Shown here piece after piece: positions 12,138 through 27,800 of a DNA stretch of 64,000 nucleotides. Positions within the stretch are counted from its first letter, which is position 1. Each line of letters starts with the position of its first letter. The position numbers were made by a program, and so were the translations under genes. Source of the stretch: Diphasiastrum complanatum (taxonomy: Eukaryota > Streptophyta > Lycopodiopsida > Lycopodiales > Lycopodiaceae). Where the stretch lies: positions 14,877,861 to 14,941,860 of the forward strand of contig CM055111.1 in assembly GCA_029204225.1 (NCBI GenBank), written 5' to 3'. The notes beneath the pieces were generated by a model. That model was not told the DNA's origin. It searched no databases and saw nothing but the letters and a program-made list of their open reading frames with translations.

Positions 12138-12370
12138 TTAAGCACGATAATAGTAAAGTCAAATTGTTGAAGGAAATACGTCAATTGGGCTATTCGAAAC
12201 TAAGGAGTTCTAATTTAAGCATAATAATAGTAAAGTCAAATTGTTGAAGGAAATACGTCAATTGGGCTATTCAAAACTAAGGAGTTCTAATTTAAGCACA
12301 ATAATAGTAAAGTCAAACTGTTGAAGGAAATATGTCAATTGGGCTATTCAAAACTAAGGAGTTCTAATTT
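12138..12370. repeat. 77-bp tandem repeat, three copies
   Basis: Units begin TTAAGCA at 12138, 12215 and 12292. They share AATAATAGTAAAGTCAAA, TTGTTGAAGGAAATA and GGGCTATTC, and differ at only a few positions, so the duplication is fairly recent. No coding role is visible. Confidence 0.92.
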
Positions 12371-13499
12371 TTCACAAACATAACCAAATGCTTCGAACTC
12401 TCACGTATAGACCTTCATTTTGTTGGTAATTGAGAATGTGTGGTATAAGAGCTTTTCCTTATCATGAAGACAAGGTCGATCATGAAAATATAGATCGGCC
12501 TTTTCTTAATGAATTGTGCTTGTATTTGATGTTTTTAGGTCATTGTCAAAATGAAGATAAAATATGAGCATTATGAAGTCAACATTGTCCCAACTTTCAT
12601 TAAATATAAAAAATGGACAATAGACCATGAGTGTTCACTCAACTACCAAAGCTTCACGCATACTAATTCAAACTTAGAATCGCCTTATAGTGCCCAAAAA
12701 GGACACATTGTGTGGACAACTCAACTACCTAAAGTGAAACTTGAAATTTTGATAGCTAGATGACAGGGACAATTTGGGATCATATTTTAGGATACAAATG
12801 TAAATTTTAACTTGCATTGGTCCCTTGCAATCTTCTTCTTGATTATGTGAGAACCCTACTATCTTTTTCTCTCAAAATAGTTACCTTTAGTATTAACTTA
12901 ATACAAATGCATAGAAGTAGAGGCAAGTCAAATATTTCGACTATTGAAGAAACCAAACAAAGAAGAAGCCTTCTCAATGAAGGAGCTAGGATGAAACATA
13001 GACTTATTGTCTATCAATCACATAAGAGAACTCTACATGGTTTCTACTTATCTAGATAACCCAAAGCAACAAAACATGAATAAGATCATAAAACATCGTT
13101 TTTAGTGGTTGTCTCATTAAGCCAAATATAGTTAGGATAACTAATTTTAAATCCAACATGGAGTCTTTTTTCAAACTCAATATTGAGATTGGCACAAAGA
13201 CCACCCTATACATCATTTGACAAAGATATAAGAAAAGGATTCAACAATAAAGCCACATTATTTGCAACTTTTGTTTATCTCCTTACTATAATGCATTGTA
13301 GGGAGGACTTTTCCTCACCCACCTTCAAAATCTATTTCCAAGCAAATGCAAAGCAAACAAGAGATGAAGAGGATTTTTCTTTCATGTCACGTGGTAGTTT
13401 GATCCCATGGGAACAAAGCATAAATCCAAAGTATTATGCAGGCTATGATGACAATCTAATTGTAACATCCATTAATCCTAATTTTGCATGATCATATGT

Positions 13500-13501
<2 letters not shown>
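12371..13501. other. No recognised gene; three short unassigned open frames
   Basis: Plus-strand open frames at 12551-12763, 12817-13059 and 13183-13491 encode 70-100 residues each with ordinary composition but no motif I recognise. They could be pieces of one decayed transposon gene, since the CACTA-like element begins 0.6 kb further on. This is only a guess. Confidence 0.35.

Positions 13502-13591
<90 letters not shown>
13502..13591. repeat. (CT)n microsatellite, about 90 bp
   Basis: A pure TC/CT dinucleotide tract. Confidence 0.95.
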
Positions 13592-13597
<6 letters not shown>

Positions 13598-14084
13598 CAA
13601 TCAGAGTTATCTATAATTAGCGTTATCACGAGGAAATGCAAATAGAGGTGAAGCAAAATGAGGTTGTTATTGCGACAATTGAAGTGGAGGAGGACTAGAG
13701 TCTAAAATATATACGATCGAAACTTACAATGCTCCAATTTGACATACCTCAAAGCTATGGTTTTCGAGTAAATGGAAGAATGATACGTTTTTGTATTTAA
13801 ATAGTCTGTTATGTAATTGTTATCCTGTTATTTATTAATATTGATTTATTGATAGACCATTTGCAATGTTAATGCAGATTAGAGCAAGGCAAGAAGATCA
13901 TATCCCATGCAAAGATTTATTGTCAAGCATAGAAATTGTCGAAACAAAATAAAGCTTTGATGAATCAGTAATTCTACAATAATGGTGAGCTTAACTTTCC
14001 TTGTGAAATTCTAGATTGCTAACTTTTGGCTCCTTTTATATTAACCCACATTGTTTATTGAAAAATGTAATTCCATTGTTTTCA

Positions 14085-14850
14085 TGTGCAATTTTTTTTG
14101 GTCGAAATTGCAAAAAGCCAAAAAAATTATGAAAAAAAATTCCGCAATTTATACCGTCATGGTAGAAATTGTAGAAAATTGTCTGCAATTTCTACCGTCA
14201 TGGCAAAAATTGCGGAAAAAAATTGCAAAAAACTTCTGCAATTTTTGTCGTCATCACAGAATTTGCGAAAAAAAAAGTGCGAAAAAGATTTTTCGCAATT
14301 TTTTGGTCATGGCCAAAATTGTGAAAAATGTTTTTGCGGCAGAAATTGCAGAAAACATTGAATAAAATTTTTCGCAATTTCTCCTGTCGTGGAAAACATT
14401 ACAGACAAAGTTGTGGATACATATTTTCGCAATTTTTGGGCCATGGCAGAATTTGCGAAAAATGTTTCTGTTGCAAAAATTGCAAAAAAAAACTGTAGAA
14501 AGTTTTTCGCAATTTTTTCCATCGTGGTAGAAATTGCAGACAAAATTGTGAAGAAAAATTTATTGCAATTTTTAAGCCATGGCAGAAATTGCGAAAAACT
14601 TTCCACGGCTGAAATTGCAAAACAAATTGAAAAAGTTGTTCGCAATTTCGCTCGTCATGGTAGAAATCGCAGACAAAACTGCGGAAAAAAATTCCACAAT
14701 TTTTAGACATGGCAGAAATTGCAAAAGTTGTTGCAAATTGCGGACAAAATTGTGGAAAATTGCGAAGAAAATTGCAAAAAAATTTCGCAATTTTTGCCAT
14801 CACAGCAAGAATTGCGGAAAAAAAAATTCTGCAATTTTTAATCTAGCGTC
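14085..14850. repeat. Left subterminal array of palindromic CGCAATTTTT units
   Basis: About eleven imperfect units follow one another at 55-75 bp. The fuller ones read TTTCGCAATTTTT, then a variable core with (G)CCATGG or TCATGG, then CAGAAATTGCGAAAA, so each is a near-perfect inverted repeat centred on CATGG. Pairs such as CCGTCATGG and GTCGTGG show the core is more variable than the arms. Overlapping open frames on both strands here, rich in Asn, Cys, Phe and Lys, come from the repeat. Confidence 0.85.
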
Positions 14851-15007
14851 GACCATAGCGTCGATTATCGGAAGCCGAATTGTTGGTAAGTCGCGGTTTC
14901 TTTTCATTTCAATTTTCGATTTTTGAGCACGAAGAGGAGGATATTTTTGCGCCTAGCGGTGGTGCTGCTCTCTATGGCTCTTGATGCTTGATCCTTCTTA
15001 TGCTTTT

Positions 15008-15310
15008 TTGTCACAGCCAAGCTCTCTACCTTTTCGCCTTAGCCAGGGCTTGGAGAAAAAGTGGAGCATTGGACAAAAAGGTGAGCACCATAGCCAACAT
15101 TCAAAAGTTTACTTGTTTTTCTTTGATACATTTGTGTTTATTGTTGTTTATGTTCTTTTGTCACAGCCAAAGCTCTTTACCTTCTCACCATAGCCAAGGC
15201 TTGAGCAAAAAGTTGAGCATTGGACACAAAGGTAAGCACCAAAGCCAACATTCAAAAATTTACTTGTTTTGCTCTGTTACATTTGTGTTTATTGTTGTTT
15301 ATGTTCTTTT
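15008..15310. repeat. 150-bp tandem duplication
   Basis: TTGTCACAGCCAA starts copies at 15008 and 15158. Both contain GAGCATTGGACA, AAAGGT(G/A)AGCACCA, AGCCAACATTCAAAA and TTGTGTTTATTGTTGTTTATG. It lies in the 5' part of the CACTA-like element, upstream of the recognisable exons. The following 15340-15730 has a looser family of AAAGCTTTTTAAAAG/GGAGTAAAGCTT words. Confidence 0.85.
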
Positions 15311-16184
15311 CTCTCTCTCATTGACACTCTTTTGTTTTTTTTTTCATCCGAGTTAAAGCTTTTTAAAAGCTTGAGGTAAAGCTATTTAAAAGCTTGTAAA
15401 CCTTTTGAAAGAGAGCATAATAAAGCTTCTCAAAAGGAGTAAAGCTATTTAAAAGGGTGTAAAGCTTGGAGTAGGGCTTGGAGTAAAGTAAGTTTTTTGA
15501 AAACCTTGATGACTCTCTATCCTTTTATCTCTCTCATTGACACTCTTTTGTTTCCCTTTCATTAGAGTTAAAATAGTTTGAGTAAAGCTTGGAGTAAAGC
15601 TTGTTCTCCCTCTCTCTCTTTGTCTCTGAGTCTGTTTCTCTCTCTCATTGACACTCTTTTTTCTCACTTTTATCACAATATCCTCAATTTGGAATAAAGT
15701 TTCTTGGGGTAAAGCTTTTGAAACAAAGTTTTTGGAGACAAGGTGAGCATTGTTTATTGTGAATCTTGTTTTTTTGTTTTGTTGAAATATTGTTGTTTTG
15801 TTTTGTTAAAATCTTGTTGATTTGTTTGTGAGTATTTTCTTTCAATTGAAACTTTCTAAAATAATGTGAAGATCATATGCTACAGCTTGATAAAGATAAA
15901 TGTTTTAAAATCATGAAAACAAGTAAGATAGTTGAAAAGGGCTTTAGCGTTTAGAGTTTAGATTAAAGGATTTATAGAAAGGGTATACATGAGGACATGA
16001 TATAAGAGATTTAGGGTAAAATATTTAAATTAAAGATTTAGAAACAGTGGATCAAAGGTAAGGATTATCAGAGAGAAATTGAATAAAAAGAGGATAAAGT
16101 TTATGTTTAGGTTTGTGGTTATAGTTAATTTTACGTTTTATGTTTATCATTGTTATCTTAATGTAGTTCATTTTTTATATGCAG

Positions 16185-18260
<2,076 letters not shown>

Positions 18261-18694
18261 TAGGTTAGTTCACTTTCTCATTTCTTCTTTCTCTCTCTCC
18301 ATCTCTTTTTATTTAAACTTGGTACGGTCCTAGCTATCTACATGAAGAGAGGGAGAGGGAGAGAGACAAAGAGAGAGAAAGAGAGAATGAGAATGAGAGA
18401 GAGAATGAGATATATTCCTTATTTCAGTTTTGATCATGCATCATGTTGCTATAGAGGAGGATCCAATGCTACAACAGTTGGGTTCAGCTCAGCCGTTATC
18501 TATAGTTAAAGAGATTTAACCCTCATTAGAGAGATAGAGATAAGTTTTCTTACAATTTCATAATCTTTTTCGTATGTCATGTAGCGTGCAACTATAGAGA
18601 AGGATCCGACGCCACGACAATCATGTTTAGCTCAACCGTTATCTGAGGTAAAGAACTTGCTATTGAGATTTAGGGTTTAGGGTTGGTGATATTT

Positions 18695-19222
18695 TTTGCA
18701 ATTTTAGCCAACAAGTTGCAAGTATTTATTCGCAATTTTTTTGGCAAAAATTGTCAAAACAATTGCGGAAATTCATTTCCGCAAATTTTTTCAAAATAGT
18801 GTATAAAAAATGCGAAAAATAAATGCGCAATTTATATTCTATGGCGAATTTATTTTTCGCAAATTTTTGACACTATTTTGAAAAAAATTACAAAAATGAA
18901 TTTCCATAATTTTTTTCGCAATTTTTTCACAAAAATTTGCGGAAAAATATCCGCAATTTTTGCCACAACAATTGCAAAAAATTTCGCAATTTTTTTGACA
19001 ATTTTTGCCCAAAAAATCTGGCAAAAACAAATTGCAAAAACAAATTGTGGAAATAAATCCGCAATTATTATGCCAAAAAATTGCGGGTGGATTTTCGCAA
19101 TTTTTTTATTGTTAATTTAGCCATAAAAATTACGAAAAATTAGCCAAAAAAATTGTGGATCCGAAATTGCGCATTTGCCAAAAAAAATTGCGGAAACCGT
19201 TTCCGCAATTTTTTTTCTCAAT
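18695..19222. repeat. Right subterminal array of CGCAATTTTT units
   Basis: The same word family as at 14085-14850, here as alternating CGCAATTTTTTTGGCAAAAATTG and TTTTTCCGCAA blocks. Several form short hairpins, for example TTGCGGAAA..TTTCCGCAA around 18763-18783 and 19184-19208. It closes the CACTA-like element. Confidence 0.85.
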
Positions 19223-19230
19223 TTTTGCTA

Positions 19231-19600
19231 CCTTTACAACTCATAAACATTTTTTCATAATCAAATTAGACCTACATTTAGAAGATAAGAAAGTAACTTT
19301 AGATGGACTTATTTAAGTGACCTTATTATGTTTTAAATATAGATTTATTTTTATTATGAAAAAATGTTCATTAAGTTGTAAAAGTTAGTATATCGTCATG
19401 CTACCTTCAAAATTTTCAAAAGAAAAATATTTAAAGATTTACCTGATTTGGCTAGCATGCCAATGTGCTATCCACATTGGCTCCAAAAAAAACTTAATTT
19501 TTAAAAAAAAACTTTAAAAAAAATTGTATGCTAACATGCGGACATGCTAACTTTTACAACTTCATGAACATGTTTTAATAATACAAATAAACCTACATTT
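19231..19600. repeat. Three copies of a 30-bp word in alternating orientation
   Basis: TTTACAACT(T)CAT(A/G)AACAT-like sequence occurs at 19233 (direct), about 19353-19385 (inverted) and 19547-19580 (direct). The two direct copies are both followed by AAACCTACATTTAGA-like sequence and GATGGAC. This lies just outside the right CACTA array and may be a footprint of an inserted inverted-repeat element. Confidence 0.55.
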
Positions 19601-21679
19601 AGAGGATAACAAAGTGTATTTTGATGGACCTACTTGAAATTTGATGGCTAGTAAGATTTTCAACTATGCACTGAACCACAATCCTTATATATAAAAAATC
19701 ATATAATGGCATAAAAATGGTAGCACACCATGTCCTACCTTTTTGTTAAATCATGGGCAAAGAAAAATTTGCTCGCAAAATGCCAAGGCCCTAGGGAAGG
19801 TGTTTGCAAGGGGATTGTAAGATTGGATATGCATGAATCTAGTGCATTAATCGACAATAGAAAATTAGCAACAATGCATTTTCTTACAAAGTTTCGTGGT
19901 GCCAAGCAAGCAACTCTTTCAAGATCTTACAATAGGAAAAAAATTATAGGAACCATTCATCTAAAAATAAGTTAACAAGGTTGCTACATTCATACATCAC
20001 TCTTAAGGACACGTTAATTTGAAATTGAAATTATTGTTCAAATTTATTTATTAAAATCATTATTGTGCAAAGTTAAGGACATGTTGATTTGGAATTGGAA
20101 GTATTGTTTGAAATTTATTTATTGAAATTCATTATTTGTCCAAAGTTGCAACTACCATCAGCAAAAGCTATAATTACTCATAACAAAATACTATGCATTG
20201 TTTAGCAATGTGTCCACAAACAGGGCCATGCTTGCTTTGTACTTCTTCGTAAGCATTAATGGACATGCAAACCTGTAGGGATCCTAGCCATAGCCCAAAT
20301 TTTGCACGTGAAGGGTCCATACTTCATAGTAGTCTAATGCTCTAGTTTCAACATCTTCACCCATCAAATGTATGCCCATCTATAGAGAGCCATATGAAGA
20401 TTTAAGGTATCTCTTATCATAAGAGGAAAATGGATATCATAACAATGCTTTTTGGGATTATCAACCCATGAGTTCACAGAATTGAACTTGGGTGGGCAAC
20501 CCATCTCAAGCACAACCAACTCACTAGTCACTACGTGCGGGAACATGATAACAATGATCTATGTGCTAATTTAAAAAAGATGGGGAGGACATTTATGTTA
20601 CAGCTCATAAACTCGATGGCACAGCATGTATCCAGTAGCCTATCAAATATCTTCTCTTGATAACCTTTTGTTTCTGGATTAGGCAATTGAATAGGCTGCT
20701 CTGGAATGAATCTCATAAATTATGGATTCGAAATAGCTTTCTTTCAACTTTATCTTCACAGGTCACTTCCTCCCTGGTATGTTTTCCTTGAAGGTTCATT
20801 CAGAAGGGTGGTCATTCAGTGAAGAGAGCACTACAACCTCAAAAATGTGAAATCACAGGCCGGGTGTAAGAATACAACTGCCAGTCCGATCAACTGCAAG
20901 ATGCACAAACAGAAAATGGGATTTGAAAAGCAAAAAAACTATCCATTAAGAGATCAACATAGTTCGGCCAGGGAGTGAGAACGTATTAACAATCAGACAG
21001 GCAATAAAACACTGGACACACTTATGTTCGCTACGAATATGCTACGGCAGAAAGGCATTTGAAGGGCATGGAGAGTTATGCTTACCAAGGAGCTTTGTTT
21101 ACTGACAAACTTGTTTCAAATGCTATGATAAAAATCCAGAAACCTTTATTTTTTGAGAAAAAGAGGTGATGACAATAGAACCACCAAACTATGGTAATGT
21201 ACAACTTTTAGCCAATGCTTGTAGCATTAGCAATATATGATGTGACTGTCACTTATGTCCTACAAAATTCAACAGAAATAGTGTTCCAATTTTGATAATC
21301 AAACCTCCAAGAGATCAAGAATGCTAATGTTTAGACCCAAGTGTTTTGCATAATACATTGCAAAAGGTTGTGTTAATTAGATGATGACAGTATGACTGAG
21401 ATTCTTCAAGGGGTAATTAATAACAATAGCAAATATTCACATTTGACTCGAGGACCTAAGAGCCTTAAATCTGTATAACAGAGGCATTGTTAAGTAACCA
21501 CTGGCATGCAAGTCAGTGATGCAATGTACAACAACAAATTCTGCAAGTTTTAACAAATTCTGCAAGTTTTGGAAGTCGTGAAAATTTAAACTTTCCCCTG
21601 GAGTAGAAAGTTGCTTTGCAATGGCATATCATATATACTTTATACGTAGTAAATGTCCAGGAGTTGATGGATTCGACGG
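19601..21679. other. No recognised coding sequence; includes the probable 3' UTR of the DnaJ gene and a 70-bp tandem duplication
   Basis: A 70-bp tandem duplication starts TTAAGGACA at 20003 and 20073, each unit running into ATTTATTTATT. A short unassigned frame at 19730-19975 matches nothing I know. The part just below 21680 should be the 3' UTR of the minus-strand DnaJ gene; its polyadenylation site cannot be placed with confidence. Confidence 0.4.
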
Positions 21680-21808
21680 TTACTTTACTGAGTTTCTAGA
21701 AGCCCCTGGAGGTGGTTGTGGTACAGGCATCCCTTGAAATGTTCCTGATGTATGGTGAGGAACAGAATCTGTTCTAGTAGCTGTTCGTAAAGTGCTTGTA
21801 TGAGAACC
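21680..21808 (-). CDS. DnaJ-X gene, last coding exon
   Basis: The exon follows an AAACAG acceptor at 21809 and codes for 42 residues ([17 protein letters not shown] ... [16 protein letters not shown]) and a TAA at 21682-21680. The Pro-rich ending with PPPGA resembles the C-terminus of dnaJ 10 proteins as I remember them. It is phase 0, as the preceding exon requires. Placement 20 kb from the previous exon is inferred from phase and motif; a transcript would settle it. Confidence 0.6.
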   Translation of the reverse strand, partial: GSHTSTLRTATRTDSVPHHTSGTFQGMPVPQPPPGASRNSVK

Positions 21809-24800
21809 CTGTTTATGTCAACCATAAAAAGATTAAGCTGAGACACTGAAGAGCAAAAACAAAGACTCCATTTTACAGGAATATCTCAACAGATCGAATC
21901 AAGAAAAACATATAACATTTTGGAGACTTTTTTACTAAAACCAACCCTCAACATCATTAAATAGAATTATGCAGATCCTTCACATCCTGTGACTACAAAT
22001 AGAGAAAGACTATGTGCAGATAATAAAATACTAGCTATGCGTCAAGGCTTGAGCAACCATTGACATGCAAGTACGGGACATATTAGTACTCTAGCTTTCT
22101 TGGGGCCTTACTGACTTATTTAAAATCCCAAAAGACTAGTTATTCACATTGGGTCCATTATTATGTCATTTGGTCCTACCCTAATTGACTTTTGAAAAGA
22201 CTAAGTAGAATGCCTCCAAAACTATTTATGAAGGCCTATAGACTCCTGCCACCAGGGACCAAATTACCATTGTAAATAAATCAAAAAAATGTTAATACAG
22301 TAATTTATTTATAGGGAAGCTCTAATAATTAATTCGTAAAGGAGATTGACTAGGCAAACCAACTACCTACAGTAAATATTTGAGGCTATTTGTTGGACGA
22401 AGTACAATGTACATCCCAACGACCTGTGTCTTGTAGAAGGAATCAGTTTCAACAAAGGAGATTAGTTACAGGACGGGAAGGTTAGTTAAGAGACTAGGAG
22501 ATAATCCTCCTTGTAAAGTTTTTACTGTTTCTTTTGGTACTAATGAAACGGTAGCTAGAAAACATGATCAGGGTGGTAGGTGTGCAGGCAGAGGGCATGT
22601 GCCTTGTAGCACTCTCCGTCTTCTCTAGAGCACTCCCTCAACCCTAGGTGTTGTTGGTTGCAAGAAAGCCTCCTAAGCCTCTGTCTCCACCCTTATTCTT
22701 CTGTCTTCCTGTGGCTTGTTTCATATATGCGCTGGCTGATCTTGAAAAAACAGTTGCTTGCTGCTGGCGTTAATTGTGAGCTGTGGGTGGAGGAAATGCT
22801 CACAGGCAGTTGCCTCAGCTGCCTGGCTTAGGATCAGATAGTGATTGGCTGAGAGCCACAACCTAGGGGTTGATAGCAAGCAGGTAGTGGCTGGCCACAA
22901 GGGAAGAAGGGAAGAAGGGAAGAAAGGTGACATGTGGTTAAGTTTTTTATTTTTATTTTTATTTGGTTTTCAAAAACCCTACATCCTTATTGGGTCTCTT
23001 TGGGTATTATGACCTGACTCTATGCTAGTTAGCCAAAAGCTGCACGTTTTGCACATTGTGTTTCAAACATTGATTAGACCATTGAAATGCATAAACATAC
23101 AATACTTATATTCAAGAAAATCACATTCTTATCGAATTGTACTAAGTATTTTTTGCATTTGTCTAATAAGAAACTGCAAATAGGCATTCTTCTAGGAATG
23201 TGCACGTGACACTGCCAAATTGCAAAATCTGTTAAATGATTCCAATCTCTTTTTGCTTCCTGTGATCATGAAACTATAGAGGAAGTTTTTGAGTGTAACC
23301 CATCTCAAAACAACTGGAAATTCACAAATATATTCCAAATAGAGAAATAGCTTCAAGGGTTTTCAATTTTTTAATTTTTAGATATCCATATGGGGTCTAG
23401 GCCAATGCTTCAAACATTCCACAAAATACCCTATCTTGACTAATGACATTCACAATTGTCAACCGGATCCAATCAGTATCAGAATTTCCCTTTGAAATTG
23501 CCTAGGTCTCATATTACATGTTCTTTCTCCAAGAAGATCCTCAACTTTATACTCTAACCATCCAGAGATCAAACTGTCCATTTGGAATGCCTTATAATAC
23601 ATATAGGACCATCTCCTTACAACCATATCCTAGAGAAATCGTCTCTTAGATCTACTATAGCCAGTATTATGCAATGTTTAATCGAAATGTGTTTCGAACA
23701 GAGAAACACGTTTGAAACGTCTTGTTCGAAATGAACCCGTTTCGAAACGCGTTTCTTTCGTTGAAATGGCAAGTGAAAAAACCCAAATTCCAAGGTTCGA
23801 ATACTAGGTATCTTACTTTCATTAATCATGTACCTGCTATCGTGTTTCAAAACAATTTCTCTCTCAGAGCTCCCCAAGTTTTAATTTATGACTTATCAGT
23901 GATCACAAATTACAATACTAAAGCCACTAAGTTGGAGATAGAAAATGAAATTGGATGTCTCTACTTAGTACAAGTCTTTCTATGGCATGTATACCAAAAA
24001 TCCATAAAAACACATTTTAAAAAAAAAAGGACCTAAAAACTTTCTATTTCGAAGCTGGACCTCCCATTTCAAACGTGTTTTGAAACAATGTATGAAACGG
24101 GACCCTAAAACATTGCTCTCTTTTCATAATAGTCAACCCCGAGCTCCTCTCCACCGTCTGAGCCCTCATCATCTCCCTCCTCAGCCCTACCCCTCTGCCG
24201 CCGTAAAGCCCGTGCGTCAGCATGTGCCTGTCTGTAGAACTCTCTATGGATCTCATCATCCATCTCGTCCTGCGTGGGTGGTGCCCGAGGAGCAGCAGCT
24301 ACCGAATCCACCAAGCAAGTGTCAGGGTTCACCTGCAACCAAAAACAATACATTGTTGTCAGGCAGGTATTTTGCAATTCACTGCATATTTCGAAAGCAA
24401 TTCAATTCGTCAAAGCATAGCATGAAACAAGGGGTAATGATGTGACTCGCCTCGAGCATCTAGCCCTCTCCTCGCGTGTGTCTCAACATACGACCGTTGG
24501 TGTTCACAAACACCAACCGCCTACACTACTTGATGGATAACCTATTCCTCTTCTGCGTGTGATACAAGGCCCAGGTGCTTCAATTCTGCTCGCAAGCTCC
24601 TACTGAACAGTCCTGTGCAAGGACTCTCTCGGCCAATTGTCGCAGGTCACCTGTGTTGCGCCCGTGGATGCACCACCATGTAACGGGCCTCAGCTGATCC
24701 TCCCTCCACCGACTCTACTCTCCATCGAAAGGAAACTGGAAGCGCTCAAATGTGAGTAGCATGCTCATCCTGTTGATCTAGACAGAGATAGGTTGTCATG

Positions 24801-27800
24801 AATCTTCGTATAGGCATGCCACCCCACTAGAACCTCTACCCCCCACAAATGGTAATTACAAATCCCTAGTGTTACCTTTCAGGTCGACGAACGCACCTGC
24901 AACACTCCAGCAATTGATGAACAATTTATTTTATCCATGCATGGGGAAGTTTGTGGTGGTATTCTTAAATTGTATGCTTATCTACAGTAAAACCCTTAAA
25001 GAGCATGTGAATCATATTAAGACTGTCTTGTGGATTCTCAGGCAAGAAAAACTTTATGTGAAGGAATCCAATTGTGAGTTCTTTAAGCATGGTCATAAGA
25101 TCACTCCTTTCAGGCTAAAGATAGACAAAGATAAAATTAAGCCAATTATAGAGTGGCCAATTCAAATAGTCAAACAAGTAAAATCTTTTCTAGGATCTAA
25201 TGTTGTTTTTTTTTAAGATTTATTGAGGAACATGCAAGGTTGTGGCACCTCGTAATAACTTGGCGAAGGGTAGAGTTAACAATAAGAAGAAAAGAGGTCA
25301 ACCTCGTGCGCCTAGTGTATGGAAGGAGGAATTAAATTAATGTTTTTAGAAACTTAAAAGCTTGATTATTTCCAGCCATGTTATAGATTGCAGATCTAGA
25401 ACAACAATCTATCCATTTGATTCAAGATGAATAATAAAAAGGACTAATCAGACTATGCAAGATATGTTGGGAACATATGTATCTCATAGGCAATCTCATT
25501 GGGAAGATTTCCTCCCTTTGATAGATTTTTAATGGTAGAGAACATTCTGATACAAGTTATAATTCGTGTATGCTTATGTACAGTTAACAACCTAAATTTC
25601 CAGTTGCTAGAGACGAAATCTATTAAGATGTAGAAAGTTGTAGGTTTCTTAAATGATTTGTTGCAAATAGCTTGTGAGAGTATTCATAGTGCTCAAGATA
25701 GGGCTAAACATTAGATTTTAAGATACACGACTGGGCTTATCTTAGAATTCCAATAGATTCTTAGGCTATGCGTACGGGAAAGAATTATAAATGGTCTACA
25801 AGAAGGTATTGTGGACCATTTTCGATTATAAAGAATATCTATTCTTTAGTTTATGGACTCAATCTTTAGGTTAAAACCATGGCTCACACCCGGTATTGCT
25901 ACCTGATGAATCACTGCCATTACCATGCAAAACCCATCGTCATAGGTTTATTGTTTTGGGCCTCACTAGGCCATTAATTATGATAATATACTATGAATCC
26001 CTCAATCCTCACATCCATATAATAAATACACAGGTTGAGTTGGCCCCCTAACCATTTATCAAATTGACTGCATGGTTAGGTACAACTAACTATGGTGAGT
26101 TAAGGGCAAGAGACGTGCATCCCTCCTTAAATGAGTTCAGTCCTTAGAACTTAAAGCTAGTGAAGTTCTTCCTAAGGCTACCTCCCTGCTGCTTGGAATC
26201 ATCACTCGAATGGCCCATCCATCCAAACAGGTACCTGGTAACTATACAATTACATAATCATTTGATTCTCGAATCGAGTATCCTTTTGGGTTCGAAATTG
26301 ATCCCACCACATTAATCGCTGCAATTGATCTCCCGAACCAAGATGGTCCACTTCATGCAAATTCTTGAATGGGTCTACATGGAAAACACGATGCGTTTGT
26401 AACCAGGGATCCAATCAAGAGCTAACTAATTGTAATGCTTGAGCCTTGTTGATATGCATTACAATCTAAAATTCTTTAGGATTTTCAATTACAGACAATC
26501 TCTGTCAGGTGCATTAATCTCTACAATAAAAGAGAAAATAGTAGAAAACAAATAATTACTCACATTTCCAAGAATCATTGTCTTTGCACATTGTCCTCTC
26601 CTAATGATCAAGTGTTAATTTGTGATTTGTCAATTAGAATGATTAGGATCTGAATCATGATTCGTCAATCATAATTCGTTTAGTGACTTTGTTCCTAAGG
26701 CTATCTCCCTGCTGCTTGGAATCATCACTCGAATGACCCATCCATCCAAACAGGTACCTAGTAACTATATGATTACATAATCGAGTATCCTTTTGGGTTC
26801 GAAAGTGAGCCCATAATCGTTTGATTCTCGAATCGAGTATCCTTTCGGGTTCGAAAGTGATCCCACCAGATGACTCTTTTGATAGCTGCAATTGATCTCC
26901 CGAACCAAGATGGTCCACTTCATGCAAATTTTTCTTGAATGGGTCTACACGGAAAACACGATGCATTTGTAATCAGGGATCCAATCAAGAGCTAACTATT
27001 TGTAATGCTTGAGCCTTGTTGATATGCATTACAATCTAAAATTCTTTAGGATTTTCAATTACAGACAATCTCTGTCAGGTGCATTAATCTCTACAATAAA
27101 AGAGAAAATAGTAGAAAACAAAGAATTACTCACATTTCCATGATCAAGTGTTAATCTGTGATTTGTCAATTAGAATGATTAGGATCTGAATCATGATTCG
27201 TCAATCATAATTCGTTTAGTGACTTTCTTCCCAAGGCTATCTCCCTGCTGCTTGGAATCATCACTCGAATGGCCCATCCATCCAAACAGGTACCTAGTAA
27301 CTACACGATTACATAATCGTTTGATTCTCGAATCGAGTATCCTTTCGGGTTTGAAGGTGATCCCACCAGATGACTCTTTTAATGGCTGCAATTGATCTCC
27401 CGAACCAAGATGGTCCACTTCATGCAAATTTTCTTGAATACCGGGTCTACATGGAAAACACGATGCGTTTGTAACCAGGGATCCATTTAAAGAGCTAACT
27501 AATTGTAATGCTTGTTGATATGCATTGCAATCTAAAATTCTTTAGGATTCTCAATTACAGACAATCTCTATCAGGTGCATTAATCTCTACAATAAAAGAG
27601 AAAATAGTAGAAAACAAAGAATTACTCACATTTCCAAGAATCATTGTCTTTGCACATTGTCCTCTCCTAATGATCAAGTGTTAATTTGTGATTTGTCAAT
27701 TAGAATGATTAAGATCTGAATCATGATTCGTCAATCATAATTCGTTGAATTTTGATAACGGGAGAAGAGAATATGTTTAAAAGTGTGAACATTAATTCTT

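Noticed and set aside
14051-14926. Many overlapping 70-134 residue frames on both strands
   Set aside because: They arise from the AT-rich palindromic CGCAATTTTT repeat and mirror each other across strands; no domain is visible.
18665-18685. TTTAGGGTTTAGGG, plant telomere repeat
   Set aside because: Only two units, next to a transposon array; too short to mean a telomere or interstitial telomeric block.
26655-27427. Minus-strand frames repeated in the 530-bp tandem array
   Set aside because: The frames differ in length between copies and contain no known domain; the repeat explains them.
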